A stretch of DNA of 39,492 bases from Candidatus Falkowiibacteriota bacterium (lineage in GTDB: Bacteria; Patescibacteriota; Patescibacteriia; UBA11705; JABHMO01), in the NCBI GenBank assembly GCA_018693855.1, contig JABHMO010000046.1:1-39492 (forward strand), read 5' to 3'. Shown here in pieces: positions 9,375 to 18,968 of this stretch. The position numbers and the translations under genes were made by a program. The notes below the pieces were generated by a model, which was not told the DNA's origin, did not search any database, and worked only from the letters and a program-made list of their open reading frames with translations. Each line of letters begins with the position of its first letter. The first letter of the stretch is position 1.

Positions 9375-10745
9375 ATGAAAATAAAGACGTTATTAATCAG
9401 GATTGCGGCGAAAACTTTGCGAATTTTAGAGAAATTTGGTCGTTTCCTGTTTAGGATTATACTAAAGATTGGCGTCCCATTTAGAAAAATAATGGTCTTT
9501 TTTGTTAGGTTTTTCTTTCTTCCCATCTATCGATTTTTATACTTCATAAAGCATAAGGCTGTTAATATTTACGCACCAGCTCGAAGTAAGATTTTTTACT
9601 TATTGAACAAGTCTTATTTTATTCATCTGTTTATAATCGCGATTGGGTGTTTGATTGTTGTTAATAATATTACAGCGCAAGAGATTCGATCAGAAGGGTT
9701 TGGTGAGCAAACAGTTGTTTATTCAATTATTACAAAAGAAAACTATGAAGAGTTAACTGAAGAAAAAGCAGTCTATCAACAACAGACAAAAATTCTTAGT
9801 TTTCTTGATGAGTCATCAACCGCTGATAGTAATAAAGCCGTAGTTCAAGTTGATGAGTCTAATCAGCTGATTACTGACTTAACAACCGTAACAGAGGGCG
9901 GTTCTGCGATTGTTAAACCAAATATCATGGAAACAATTGACAGCTCAGAGGTTGCAAAGGTTAATCCAGGCAGAGAAGACGTTGTTGTTTACACTGTTCA
10001 GTCTGGAGACAACGTAACCGTTATCGCAAACAAGTTTAATGTTTCAGTTGAAACGATTTTGTGGGAAAACAATCTTCCATCAAGAGCGTTTTTACGTGTT
10101 GGCGATACACTTTCAATCTTACCAACAACTGGAGTAACTCATAAAGTAGCAAGTGGTAATACTATCCTTGCCATCGCTAACAAATACGATGTAGATAAAG
10201 AAAAAATTGTTGAGTTTAATAATTTATTTGATGAAGGTGATATAAAAATCGGTCAAAGTTTAATTATTCCTGGAGGTCGAAAGATCGTCCCATATCAAGC
10301 AACGACTAAATACGTTTCTCAACCCAAAACGCAAGTGTCTTCTGTTACTAAACTGTTCATTCCCCCATCAACTTCAGCTGCAAACACAAGTGGAATGTAT
10401 TGGCCAGCAAATGCTCGTGTAATTTCTCAATACTATAGTTGGCGACATACTGGTCTTGATATCGCAGCTCCGACCGGAACTGCGATTTACGCTGCTGACG
10501 GTGGAACCGTTACTCTGTCTGGTTGGACAAGAGGTTATGGTAATAACATTGTGATTGATCATGGCAATGGAGTGAAAACGCGTTACGCTCATCACAGCAA
10601 ACTGTATGTTTCTGTCGGCGAACAGGTCTCAAAGGGACAAACAATCGCAGCCATGGGATCAACCGGTTGGTCAACTGGTCCCCATCTTCATTTCGAAGTT
10701 ATCATTAGCGGCGTGAAGAAAAATCCACTTAGCTACATCAAGTAG
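9375..10745 (+). CDS. LysM-repeat M23 peptidoglycan endopeptidase
   Basis: Two LysM domains (YTVQSGDNVTVIANKFNV; HKVASGNTILAIANKYDV); HTGLDIAAPTGTAIYAADGG...GPHLHFEV. Confidence 0.93.
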   Translation: MKIKTLLIRIAAKTLRILEKFGRFLFRIILKIGVPFRKIMVFFVRFFFLPIYRFLYFIKHKAVNIYAPARSKIFYLLNKSYFIHLFIIAIGCLIVVNNITAQEIRSEGFGEQTVVYSIITKENYEELTEEKAVYQQQTKILSFLDESSTADSNKAVVQVDESNQLITDLTTVTEGGSAIVKPNIMETIDSSEVAKVNPGREDVVVYTVQSGDNVTVIANKFNVSVETILWENNLPSRAFLRVGDTLSILPTTGVTHKVASGNTILAIANKYDVDKEKIVEFNNLFDEGDIKIGQSLIIPGGRKIVPYQATTKYVSQPKTQVSSVTKLFIPPSTSAANTSGMYWPANARVISQYYSWRHTGLDIAAPTGTAIYAADGGTVTLSGWTRGYGNNIVIDHGNGVKTRYAHHSKLYVSVGEQVSKGQTIAAMGSTGWSTGPHLHFEVIISGVKKNPLSYIK

Positions 10746-10920
10746 AATAAATGTGAAAATGAGAAAAAGCAAAAATGCAAGAAAACAAGAAAGCAATAAT
10801 GAGAAATAGTTAATGACAATATTGTATAAACTAAAAAAGAGTCTAAGCGACTTCTTTTTTAATTATGTTTTGTTTTCAGTTCTTTGCTTTTTGGCTTTCT
10901 TGCTTTCTAGCTTTCTTGCT

Positions 10921-12426
10921 CTACTTCTTCCTATACTGCAAAGCTTCAGCCACATGCCCAGTTTGAATAGCTACCGACTCTTCGAGATCAGCAATCGTTC
11001 TCGCCAGTTTCATTATTCGGTAATATGATCGTGCTGAAAGATGGAACTGCGTTAGCGCAGATTTAAGTAGGTTGATTGATTCATCGTTTAATAAGCAGAA
11101 CTCTTTGATCTCTTTGCCGCTCATTTCATAATTTGTTTTTGATCGGCCAAACCTTTTTGCTTGGATTGCGCGTGCTTGCTCAACTCGAGTCCTTATTTTA
11201 TCAGACGATTCGCTACTCGATTCATCTTGCAGTTTCTCAAATGGAACGCGTGGTACTTCGCAGAACATATCGATTCGATCAAGGATTGGGCCTGAGATCT
11301 TTTTTTGATAATTTACAATTTGAGACGGACTGCAAGTGCAATGTTTTTCATTGTCAGTTGAGTATCCACATGGACATGGATTTTGACTGGCGATAAGAGT
11401 GAAACTTGCAGGAAAGGTCAGCGTTCCTTGTGCGCGAGCGATTGAGATCATACCGTCTTCTAGTGGTTGACGTAAATTCTCTAGAACCTGTCGGGGGAAT
11501 TCTGAAAACTCGTCTAAAAAGAGGATTCCTCTATGAGATAAACTTATTTCTCCTGGTTTTGGCATGTTTCCGCCACCAACTAGAGACACGCCTGAACTGG
11601 TATGATGTGGCGCTCGAAATGGTCTTGTGTTAATGACTGGTTGATCTTTTGGTAGAAGTCCTGCAATAGAATATATCTTTGTAACTTCTAATATTTCTTC
11701 TTCTGTCATTCTTGGCAGAATTGTTTGCATGGTTTTTGAGAGTAAGGTTTTTCCAGAACCAGGTGGACCGTTTAAAATTAAGTTATGTCCACCAGCGGCC
11801 GCTATTTCTAGTGCTCTTTTTGCTTGTTCTTGACCTTGCACATGAGCCATGTCTAGATCAGTGACAAAAGAAGTTTCATTTAAGTCTTGGTAATTATTGA
11901 TCGGCTCAAGTCTTTTTTTGTTTGTTAGATGATCAACAAGTTCTCGTAAAGAATTAACAGGATAGATATTTACGTCGCTAATTAAAGAAGCTTCGATTGC
12001 ATTAATTGCGGGGATAAATAAATTTTTGTAACCTTTTTCTTTTGCAAAAAGAGTGATTGGTAAAATGCCGTTTGTGTGTCTTAATTTTCCATCTAGTGAA
12101 AGTTCTCCAACAAAAAGAGAGTCGTCAATGTCGACTTTAAGTTGTTTGGTTGTTTTAAGAATGCTGACTGCGATTGGTAAATCATAAGCAGGGCCTTCTT
12201 TTTTTACGTCAGCAGGTGCTAGACTAACTGTCACTTTTGGTCGAGGGAATTCAAAGCCGGAATTCTCAACTGCAAACCTAACTCTTTCCTTTGCTTCTTG
12301 GATTGCAGCGTCAGGTAGTCCAACAATTATAAAATTCGTTTGCTGTCGATGAGCAATGTCTGTTTCGATTTCAACTTTTTCACAGTTGAGGCCGATGTTG
12401 GCGCATGAGTTGATTTTTGTAAACAT
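10921..12426 (-). CDS. YifB/ComM-family Mg-chelatase-like AAA+ ATPase
   Basis: GLPDAAIQEAKERVRFAVENSGF, GGHNLILNGPPGSGKT, GILFLDEFSEFPRQVLENLRQPLEDG, NPCPCGY. Confidence 0.96.
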   Translation of the reverse strand: MFTKINSCANIGLNCEKVEIETDIAHRQQTNFIIVGLPDAAIQEAKERVRFAVENSGFEFPRPKVTVSLAPADVKKEGPAYDLPIAVSILKTTKQLKVDIDDSLFVGELSLDGKLRHTNGILPITLFAKEKGYKNLFIPAINAIEASLISDVNIYPVNSLRELVDHLTNKKRLEPINNYQDLNETSFVTDLDMAHVQGQEQAKRALEIAAAGGHNLILNGPPGSGKTLLSKTMQTILPRMTEEEILEVTKIYSIAGLLPKDQPVINTRPFRAPHHTSSGVSLVGGGNMPKPGEISLSHRGILFLDEFSEFPRQVLENLRQPLEDGMISIARAQGTLTFPASFTLIASQNPCPCGYSTDNEKHCTCSPSQIVNYQKKISGPILDRIDMFCEVPRVPFEKLQDESSSESSDKIRTRVEQARAIQAKRFGRSKTNYEMSGKEIKEFCLLNDESINLLKSALTQFHLSARSYYRIMKLARTIADLEESVAIQTGHVAEALQYRKK

Positions 12427-12574
12427 AGAATCGCAATGAGGCCAGCCCGCAATGTCTACGCATAGCGTTGCTGGCGGGCTAGACGAGGCTAAACGAGGCT
12501 ATAGAAGGCTAATCACTTTCTAATCTATCTTAACAAATAGTTTGTAAAACAGAAAATAGCTTTTGCACAGGTGT

Positions 12575-12612
12575 AAAAAATAACCGAGACGGTGAACGCT
12601 CGGTTATTTATT
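12575..12612 (-). terminator. Intrinsic terminator for 12629-13147
   Basis: Minus strand TAACCGAG...CTCGGTTATTTTTT. Confidence 0.8.
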
Positions 12613-12628
12613 TGTATAGAAGTAGTAA

Positions 12629-13147
12629 TTATTTGTTTCGGAATCTATTGCCGAAGAAGGCTGTAAATAAGATGATAGCTAAAGCTCCTAGCACAACAGC
12701 CCAGGCAATTAATTTGTTGTCTCCAATGATTGAGAAGTCGGCTGCTGGTAATTTAATCGGGGTGCCGGCTATCTCCTCAGGGTTTTTACAGCTATTAGTT
12801 GCGCAATACTCTAGTGCGTCTTTTATCTCTTCAACGTTGTAACCAACAATGGCAAAAGGCCCGATAAACGAGACAGGTGCTTTGTCTTTTTGAATGTCGT
12901 ACGCCTCAGCTAACTCTAAAAATCGTGGATAGTATTTTTCATCATCTGAAAAAGGGAAAACATTCACAATTGCTTGTGGATATTGCTCTTTAGTTACAAT
13001 GTCAAAGTAGTTAACGGTGTTTTCACAATACGGACAACCAGTTGACGTAAAAACGTAGACGTCAAAGTCTGATGCGGCTTGAATGGTTGGAGAAAAACAT
13101 AAAAAAAGAAGTAAGCAAGAAAATAAAAGAAGAAATGTTTTTTTCAT
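12629..13147 (-). CDS. Thioredoxin/glutaredoxin-fold membrane protein (CPYC motif)
   Basis: Signal peptide, YVFTSTGCPYCENTVNYFD, C-terminal TM. Confidence 0.7.
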   Translation of the reverse strand: MKKTFLLLFSCLLLFLCFSPTIQAASDFDVYVFTSTGCPYCENTVNYFDIVTKEQYPQAIVNVFPFSDDEKYYPRFLELAEAYDIQKDKAPVSFIGPFAIVGYNVEEIKDALEYCATNSCKNPEEIAGTPIKLPAADFSIIGDNKLIAWAVVLGALAIILFTAFFGNRFRNK

Positions 13148-13151
13148 ATAG

Positions 13152-13619
13152 TTATTTTTCAGAATTTTTATTGAATGTTATAAAGATTAAAATAATTGCG
13201 CTTACAGTTATAACTATATCAGCAAAATTAAAAGAAGGCCATGTAAAGCTGTTGATTTGAATCGACACAAAGTCCACTACTCCACCGCGAAAGAGTCTGT
13301 CAGTAAAATTTGAGAGCGCTGCGGCGGTGACTAGACTGATTAAAAAGCTTGTTAAATAAAGTCGCTGTTTGATCTGATTAATCAACAAATAAACCAATAA
13401 ACCAATCAACCCCACTGTTAGAACTGTTATCGTCCAACTCGGAAGCAGTAAGCCAAACCCAATCCCGTAATTAAAGGTTAAGTTAAAAGACAAAAAATCT
13501 TCAAGCAAAAAAATCCCTGTCTCTGGGATTTTTTTTATAATTAAGTATTTTGAAATTTGGTCAATTACTAAAACCGCTAAAAAACTAATGCTTGAGATTA
13601 TCAAAAACCGCTTTTTCAT
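13152..13619 (-). CDS. lspA: Lipoprotein signal peptidase II
   Basis: VIDQISKYLI, NYGIGFGLL, ALSNFTDRLFRGGVVDFV, FNFADIVI. Confidence 0.93.
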   Translation of the reverse strand: MKKRFLIISSISFLAVLVIDQISKYLIIKKIPETGIFLLEDFLSFNLTFNYGIGFGLLLPSWTITVLTVGLIGLLVYLLINQIKQRLYLTSFLISLVTAAALSNFTDRLFRGGVVDFVSIQINSFTWPSFNFADIVITVSAIILIFITFNKNSEK

Positions 13620-13620
13620 T

Positions 13621-14004
13621 TTATAGTGATTTTAACTTTGTTTTACATGGAATGCAGGCTGATGAAGTTGGTCTAGCTTGCAATCTTTTCATTCCTATCT
13701 GTTCGTTACAGTATTTACATGTACCGTAATCATTCTTTTCAATTCTGGCTAGTGATTTTCTTACATCTTTCAATGATTTTTCTAATGTTTTTTCAAGAGT
13801 TAAGTTTAATCCATATTTAACAACTTCAGATGTGTTATCTGATTCGTCATCTCCATAATCTTCGAATTGAGCTTCGTAATCATCTGGATTATGTGGATTT
13901 ACTTTTGCAATCTTTGAAAGCTCTTCTTCGAGATGTTTCTGTTCTTCAAGTAGAGTTGCTTTTATTGCTTCTAATTCTTTTTTTGTTAATTTCTTTATTT
14001 TCAT
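13621..14004 (-). CDS. DksA/TraR-type zinc-finger protein
   Basis: GTCKYCNEQIGMKRLQARPTSSACIPCK. Confidence 0.9.
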   Translation of the reverse strand: MKIKKLTKKELEAIKATLLEEQKHLEEELSKIAKVNPHNPDDYEAQFEDYGDDESDNTSEVVKYGLNLTLEKTLEKSLKDVRKSLARIEKNDYGTCKYCNEQIGMKRLQARPTSSACIPCKTKLKSL

Positions 14005-14064
14005 AATCTTTTTATATTATCAATAACAATTGTATTATACTAATATTTTATAATATTATCAATA

Positions 14065-14451
14065 TTAGCTCTTTCCTTGGCACTGTTGGCATTTCCCAGC
14101 AACGCTTAGGTTGGTTCTTTTTAATATACCAAAGCTCTTAATGTTTTTTTGAATGTATGTTGTCACTACGTCCATTGCACCTTCGTTTATAACAAAATCT
14201 CTAACAATTCCGCATTCATCGCAGATGAAATGGAAATGAGGTCCCTTTTCTTTTCCGTAATGATACTTTTTGTCAGCTGAACTTATCGCGTAGATCTGTT
14301 TTTCTTTTTTCAGTTCTTGCAATGTGTGCAAAAAGTGTTTTGGTTCAACTTCAACTTGGGCTTTTACTGTTTCATAAAGTTCCTCAGCCGTTGGATGAGT
14401 TTCTGGGTATTTAAATGACCGTAAAATTATATTTTTTAGATCTTCTTTCAT
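14065..14451 (-). CDS. Fur-family transcriptional regulator
   Basis: HPTAEELYETVK, HFHFICDECG, CQQCQ. Confidence 0.88.
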   Translation of the reverse strand: MKEDLKNIILRSFKYPETHPTAEELYETVKAQVEVEPKHFLHTLQELKKEKQIYAISSADKKYHYGKEKGPHFHFICDECGIVRDFVINEGAMDVVTTYIQKNIKSFGILKRTNLSVAGKCQQCQGKS

Positions 14452-14518
14452 ATATTACTGTATTTATCTCTTTAACCTATTTTAGCAGATAAATGCAAAT
14501 CAATCAAGGTTTCTGTGT

Positions 14519-14575
14519 AAAAAAAAATGCGCGGTCGGAAGCCCGTTATGTTGAATTATTGGCGCGACCGCGCAG
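14519..14575 (-). terminator. Intrinsic terminator
   Basis: Minus strand TGCGCGGTCG...CGACCGCGCATTTTTTTTT. Confidence 0.8.
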
Positions 14576-14851
14576 TATGATCTTTGTTGTTCGCGGCTAC
14601 ACATACAGAAAAAATCCGTATGCAAGGCCACATCAGAACGCAAAGACATGATCGTCGATACCCTTCTTCGGCAACATGGTTGCCTCTAGTTGTTTCGTTT
14701 TTATTTTTGTTTTTTTATGATGAAAGGAGAGTCTTGACGATAAAGGAAGTTTTGTAAATTCGTAGAGTGAATTCCCTTTTGTAAATTGTAACAAATGAAC
14801 AGAATGAACATTTTTTGTGTACAGCATTTTGTGGTGTGTGAACCTCTGTAC
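14528..14851 (-). ncRNA. Candidate small RNA or leader-peptide transcript
   Basis: Near-consensus promoter at 14858-14886 and intrinsic terminator at 14519-14575; no substantial ORF except a 14-codon ORF MLPKKGIDDHVFAF with upstream GAGG. Confidence 0.55.
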
Positions 14852-14857
14852 TCCTAT

Positions 14858-14886
14858 ATTATAGCATTTATACAATTGCCGGTCAA
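14858..14886 (-). promoter_or_regulatory. sigma70-type promoter
   Basis: Minus strand TTGACC-17-TATAAT. Confidence 0.8.
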
Positions 14887-14967
14887 TAATTCTACTGAAT
14901 TTTTCTGCAAAATTAAATAAAAACAATAAATTTATTCAAAAAAACGACCTTTGATGTAATAAAAAAC

Positions 14968-15004
14968 TGTGGATAAGTCTGTGTGTAACTTGTATTTATC
15001 CACA
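14968..15004. promoter_or_regulatory. Inverted pair of perfect DnaA-box-like 9-mers
   Basis: TGTGGATAA (14968) and TTATCCACA (14996); TCTGGATAA at 15032. Confidence 0.5.
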
Positions 15005-15008
15005 GTTG

Positions 15009-15030
15009 TTTGTATAGACTAGTGTATACA
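15009..15030. promoter_or_regulatory. Palindromic operator-like repeat, copy 1
   Basis: TTTGTATAGACTAGTGTATACA. Confidence 0.6.
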
Positions 15031-15063
15031 TTCTGGATAAGTAGTAAAAAGTTACTCGAAATC

Positions 15064-15090
15064 ATTTGTATAGACTGGTGTATACAAATG
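15064..15090. promoter_or_regulatory. Palindromic operator-like repeat, copy 2
   Basis: ATTTGTATA-gactggtg-TATACAAAT. Confidence 0.65.
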
Positions 15091-15188
15091 AAGAGGTGGG
15101 AAAAGGGAAGTTTGAGGATAGATTGAGCGCAGGGAGAATAAAAAATAGCACAAAACTGTGTGCTATGAGTTAGAAATAATAAAAATTA

Positions 15189-16382
15189 TCAATCTATACA
15201 AATTGAGATACGATTTTTGTTGATGTTTGAGATTAGAATGTTGTTTGTAGTGTCTTGTGTTGCAATTTTCGTGTAGATTGTTTGATTAGATCTCTTAATG
15301 TTACAGTTTTTCGCAATTTGGTCTAGTTTTATAGTGTTGTTGGCGAAGTTTGATCCTTGAATAGCGTTTGTAACAAGTAAATGTTCGTTTAAGTCGTAAA
15401 TGTACAGCTCAGGATCGTTAATTTTATATCCATTGATAGAATGACTCTCAAATTGCCAATTATCTTTGTTTGCGATTAATTGTTTTGCAATAGAATTGTC
15501 TGGTAATAGTTTATTTTCTTCAGTTGGATAGGTAAAAGCTAGTATTTCTTTGATCTTTTCTCCAAAATTTTCAAGTGAAACGTCTTTTTTGTCTAAATAT
15601 AGTTGAAATGTATCATCTGTTTCAACGTATTCAAATGGAATAGCAAGGCTTTGTGTCAGTATATATGGAAAATTTTCTGATGTATAATCTGATTTCTGGC
15701 TTAATTTAGAAAAAGTGAGTCCAGATATGTATAATTTAGTGTCTTCTGGTAGTTCTTGTACTTGTCTTTTGAATTTTAACTTTGATTGTCCTAGTTTGCC
15801 ATACAGTTTTATTCGTAGATTTTCATTAACAAGATCCATTTTAGCTAAAATTGGTTCATTGTCTTGAATTTCGGGAAAATTTACATTAAGTAGAGATGAA
15901 TTTTGTGCAAGTAAAGTATATTTAGAGAAATTTATTGTAGTATTTGTCTTTTTGAACCAGTCTTGATCAGTTAGTTTTTCATTTGAAACGTTAATTTTAG
16001 GGAAAAACAGAACTTCATCAGTTTGTGAAAACGGAATATTCTGTGAATTTAGCAAAGAAACATTGTTTTCTGTCTGCTTTATCATTCCAAAAGCTTGTTT
16101 TTTAACTGAAAACAGTGCAAATTCATCATTTACATTGCTCAGTGATTCGTTCCATTTAGTTTTATTTAAGCTGCTTTTTTGTTCTAAGTACTTCAAAAAG
16201 AGATTTTTCTTACTTTCTGGTAGTTTGTTAAAGCTTTTTGATGTTGTATGTAGATAAGCAGTCGCTTCACCTGGAGCAAATGTAATTAGAGTGTCTTTGT
16301 GATGAAATATTAAAAACAATAAACCAGAAATTATAAAAATAACAGCAATAGTTGCAATAATTAGTTTGTTTGTGTAGTGCAT
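15189..16382 (-). CDS. Membrane-anchored protein of unknown function
   Basis: 397-aa ORF with N-terminal TM helix. Confidence 0.75.
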   Translation of the reverse strand: MHYTNKLIIATIAVIFIISGLLFLIFHHKDTLITFAPGEATAYLHTTSKSFNKLPESKKNLFLKYLEQKSSLNKTKWNESLSNVNDEFALFSVKKQAFGMIKQTENNVSLLNSQNIPFSQTDEVLFFPKINVSNEKLTDQDWFKKTNTTINFSKYTLLAQNSSLLNVNFPEIQDNEPILAKMDLVNENLRIKLYGKLGQSKLKFKRQVQELPEDTKLYISGLTFSKLSQKSDYTSENFPYILTQSLAIPFEYVETDDTFQLYLDKKDVSLENFGEKIKEILAFTYPTEENKLLPDNSIAKQLIANKDNWQFESHSINGYKINDPELYIYDLNEHLLVTNAIQGSNFANNTIKLDQIAKNCNIKRSNQTIYTKIATQDTTNNILISNINKNRISICID

Positions 16383-16445
16383 ACTACCATTTTACCTGAA
16401 ATTCTTGATTTGGTAAATAAAAAGAGCAAGTTTTGTTTGCTTGCT

Positions 16446-17177
16446 CTATGTTCTTGGAACATTTGGATTTTCATTAGACAGATCAAGGCAGGTTTGCCTT
16501 AAGTCTGGCGTCCATACTAAATTGAAGTCTGGAACTTTTCGACAAAGCTCGTCAAGAGATGGAAGATGGTGGTCGATTGTGCTCACAGCTACTTCCAGAA
16601 TCTCTCTTTTAAAGTACTGTCGAAGGCCAAACAGAATGTACTCCAATCTTTCGATCAGTTTAAAAAAGAAAGCTTCGTCTCGCTTTTCTCTTTCAAGTGA
16701 TTTTATGATGTTGATTGCGTTTCCATTTTCAACACGTAGGAGATCTTTAACTTCTTCTGCGAAGCAGTATTGAAGTAGATACGCTCTGAGTGTGCGATTG
16801 TATTCTATCGGATCAGTTTTATCTTGATTAGAGGCAAAGGCTAGAAATTCGTGTACAACATTATGACTTTGCTTGAATCTAGTTGAAATATCAACTGCTA
16901 GTATTCCTTCGCCGTCATCATGAATCAATGCAGCGTCGGTTAGCAATGACAGATCAAGTTTGTTGTCGTCGTTTCGCTCTGCATTGACTATTCTCGTACA
17001 ACGACGAATAAGTTTTGTTAGAGAAAGAACGTGCTCGGCAACCGTTTGCCTTTCTATCGGTAATTGTGCAAAATCTTCCCATCTGCGAACGGCAATCAGT
17101 CCAGTTACGGTCATTGAGCCGAGAAAAGGTTTTGTTAATTCAGCCAAGACTGTTTTTGTTGTTTTATGTTCTGTCAC
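16446..17177 (-). CDS. HD-domain hydrolase (paralog of 17164-18102)
   Basis: QTVAEHVLSL...DAALIHDDGEG; likely GTG start overlapping the upstream stop (longer ORF to 17237). Confidence 0.75.
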   Translation of the reverse strand: MTEHKTTKTVLAELTKPFLGSMTVTGLIAVRRWEDFAQLPIERQTVAEHVLSLTKLIRRCTRIVNAERNDDNKLDLSLLTDAALIHDDGEGILAVDISTRFKQSHNVVHEFLAFASNQDKTDPIEYNRTLRAYLLQYCFAEEVKDLLRVENGNAINIIKSLEREKRDEAFFFKLIERLEYILFGLRQYFKREILEVAVSTIDHHLPSLDELCRKVPDFNLVWTPDLRQTCLDLSNENPNVPRT

Positions 17178-18102
17178 TTGGCACCCCCGGAGCGTCGATT
17201 GGAACATCTGGATGGTCGGTTCGGAACTGTTTTGCAAGAGCGCTCATTTCCGGTGTCCAGGTCTTCGATAGAGCGGGTAGCTTTTTGACAAGCATATCAA
17301 GAGGCTCTACATTGCTGACGCATACGCTTTTGAAGGCGTTCATGTGGCCTGTTATTCTATACATACTCACAGTATAGCGCCAGTAATCTATGTTTTCAGT
17401 AAACATGAATACGATTGCTTCTTTGTAGTGAAATCGAATTAAGTTTTGGATGACTGTTTGAGCTTCTTCTGGGAAATGGTGTAAGTCTGGATTCTGTTCT
17501 AATGTTTTTGAACATAGACAGAATTGAAGTAGGAAGGCTTTAACAAGTTGTTTCTTTGTGTCTAGTTCAAATCCTAAATTGTCTATGAATTCCACAAACA
17601 GATTGTATTCTGCAACATCATCTTCCCAGCTTTTGTCATAGTACAGTTTTTCAAATTTTCTGAGTGGTTCGCCTACGTCGTGAAGCAAGAGAGCTTTGAT
17701 CATCAAGGATAAATCAATGTTTTCTGCTTCGCCTTTTTGTGTGAGACTGTCATGTATTTCAAGATACGTCCAGAGTTGCGACAGCGTATGCATCAAGCCG
17801 TCCTGATACATTATTTCGGGATCGTTTTCTCTATAATTTTTCCATCGTTGAATGATTGGTAACAATGTTTGCAATTGTAGCCAAAGCAAATACGATGGGC
17901 CATGACCGTTGATAGGAAAACGAGCCTCCATTTCATCTGGCGTGGTGTCAAATGTAAAAAGATGATCTAAGTTTGGTGTTCCGTTTTGTTTTCCGTTGGA
18001 TTTGCTCATAATTTTGTGTCTTAAAGAAGTTATCCAAGCTAATGCTTTCACGACGTCCTCCTTTGTATTGTTCGGAGTTGTCAATGTACCTCTATTGTAC
18101 AT
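17164..18102 (-). CDS. HD-domain hydrolase (tandem paralog)
   Basis: GLMHTLSQLWTYL...IKALLLHDVGEP; C-terminus KTWTPEMSALAKQFRTDHPDVP matches LVWTPDLRQTCLDLSNENPNVP. Confidence 0.75.
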   Translation of the reverse strand: MYNRGTLTTPNNTKEDVVKALAWITSLRHKIMSKSNGKQNGTPNLDHLFTFDTTPDEMEARFPINGHGPSYLLWLQLQTLLPIIQRWKNYRENDPEIMYQDGLMHTLSQLWTYLEIHDSLTQKGEAENIDLSLMIKALLLHDVGEPLRKFEKLYYDKSWEDDVAEYNLFVEFIDNLGFELDTKKQLVKAFLLQFCLCSKTLEQNPDLHHFPEEAQTVIQNLIRFHYKEAIVFMFTENIDYWRYTVSMYRITGHMNAFKSVCVSNVEPLDMLVKKLPALSKTWTPEMSALAKQFRTDHPDVPIDAPGVPSDRT

Positions 18103-18248
18103 CTTTTCATTAATTTTCCATCATAACAAACTGACTTGTGGATAATTTATGGATAAGTGGAGACTATTGACAAAAGATTCGTTTTGTAATAAAGTGAATT
18201 TATCTTAGGTTCTTTGATAATTCCTCTCTAATTTTTAGGAGAAAAATT

Positions 18249-18917
18249 ATGCCATTGCACGTGACAAACGGGATGAAAAAGTTGTTTGAATTTGCGCACG
18301 AAGACATTGAATTTGCAAGAAGAGCGTTAAAGGTGGTTGAGCCAAGCGACTACTTGAATTTTGACGAGCTCGTTATCCAATTAATCAAAGTTGAAAATCA
18401 AGTAGTTGTTGATTTTGCCTTTGAAATTGCTGCGCGTATTCCAAGAACACAAGTTAGTTTCTCAAAAGCTGGTTCATATATAACCGATGCGTGTGGGGCT
18501 GTAAGAGATTTAGCAAGATTTATTTTATTGACAAATTATTCTTGTGAAACAATCAATAAATTGAAGATGTTTAGCAAGTTTATGGAATCTGGTAGAAAAG
18601 AAATACGTGATTTAACTCGAAAATCCATACTTAAAAACACTAACTTACACGAGATCCTTCACATTAACCCGGTTCCAATTCTTGTTGAGTTGATCCGAAA
18701 GAACGATAAAGATGTTCGCCGACTAGTTTATGATTTGGCTGATGTTGTTTTGCTGTTTGACCAGATTCGTGAGTATAAAAGAGCGCTTTTGGATTATGCG
18801 GAATCAAGTAATTTGTATGTTAGGGAATTTGTCGAACATTATTTAAGGAAGGTTATGCAGCAAGAGGAACTTGATGAATTTGTGTTAAGATATTATTCAA
18901 GGGGGAGGATGCTTTAG
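18249..18917 (+). CDS. HEAT-repeat-like alpha-helical protein
   Basis: Helical ORF with repeated DxxxRxL patterns; promoter TTGACA-17-TAAAGT upstream. Confidence 0.6.
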   Translation: MPLHVTNGMKKLFEFAHEDIEFARRALKVVEPSDYLNFDELVIQLIKVENQVVVDFAFEIAARIPRTQVSFSKAGSYITDACGAVRDLARFILLTNYSCETINKLKMFSKFMESGRKEIRDLTRKSILKNTNLHEILHINPVPILVELIRKNDKDVRRLVYDLADVVLLFDQIREYKRALLDYAESSNLYVREFVEHYLRKVMQQEELDEFVLRYYSRGRML

Positions 18918-18937
18918 GGCATTTCTTTAACAAAAGC

Positions 18938-18968
18938 ACCTTACCATTGTATAAGGGCTTTTTTTTGA
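18938..18968 (+). terminator. Intrinsic terminator
   Basis: AGCaCCTTA...TAAGGgCTTTTTTTT. Confidence 0.7.

Noticed and set aside
14633-14926. 97-aa minus-strand ORF
   Set aside because: Runs through the promoter -35/-10 and non-coding leader; only the last 14 codons have a plausible start
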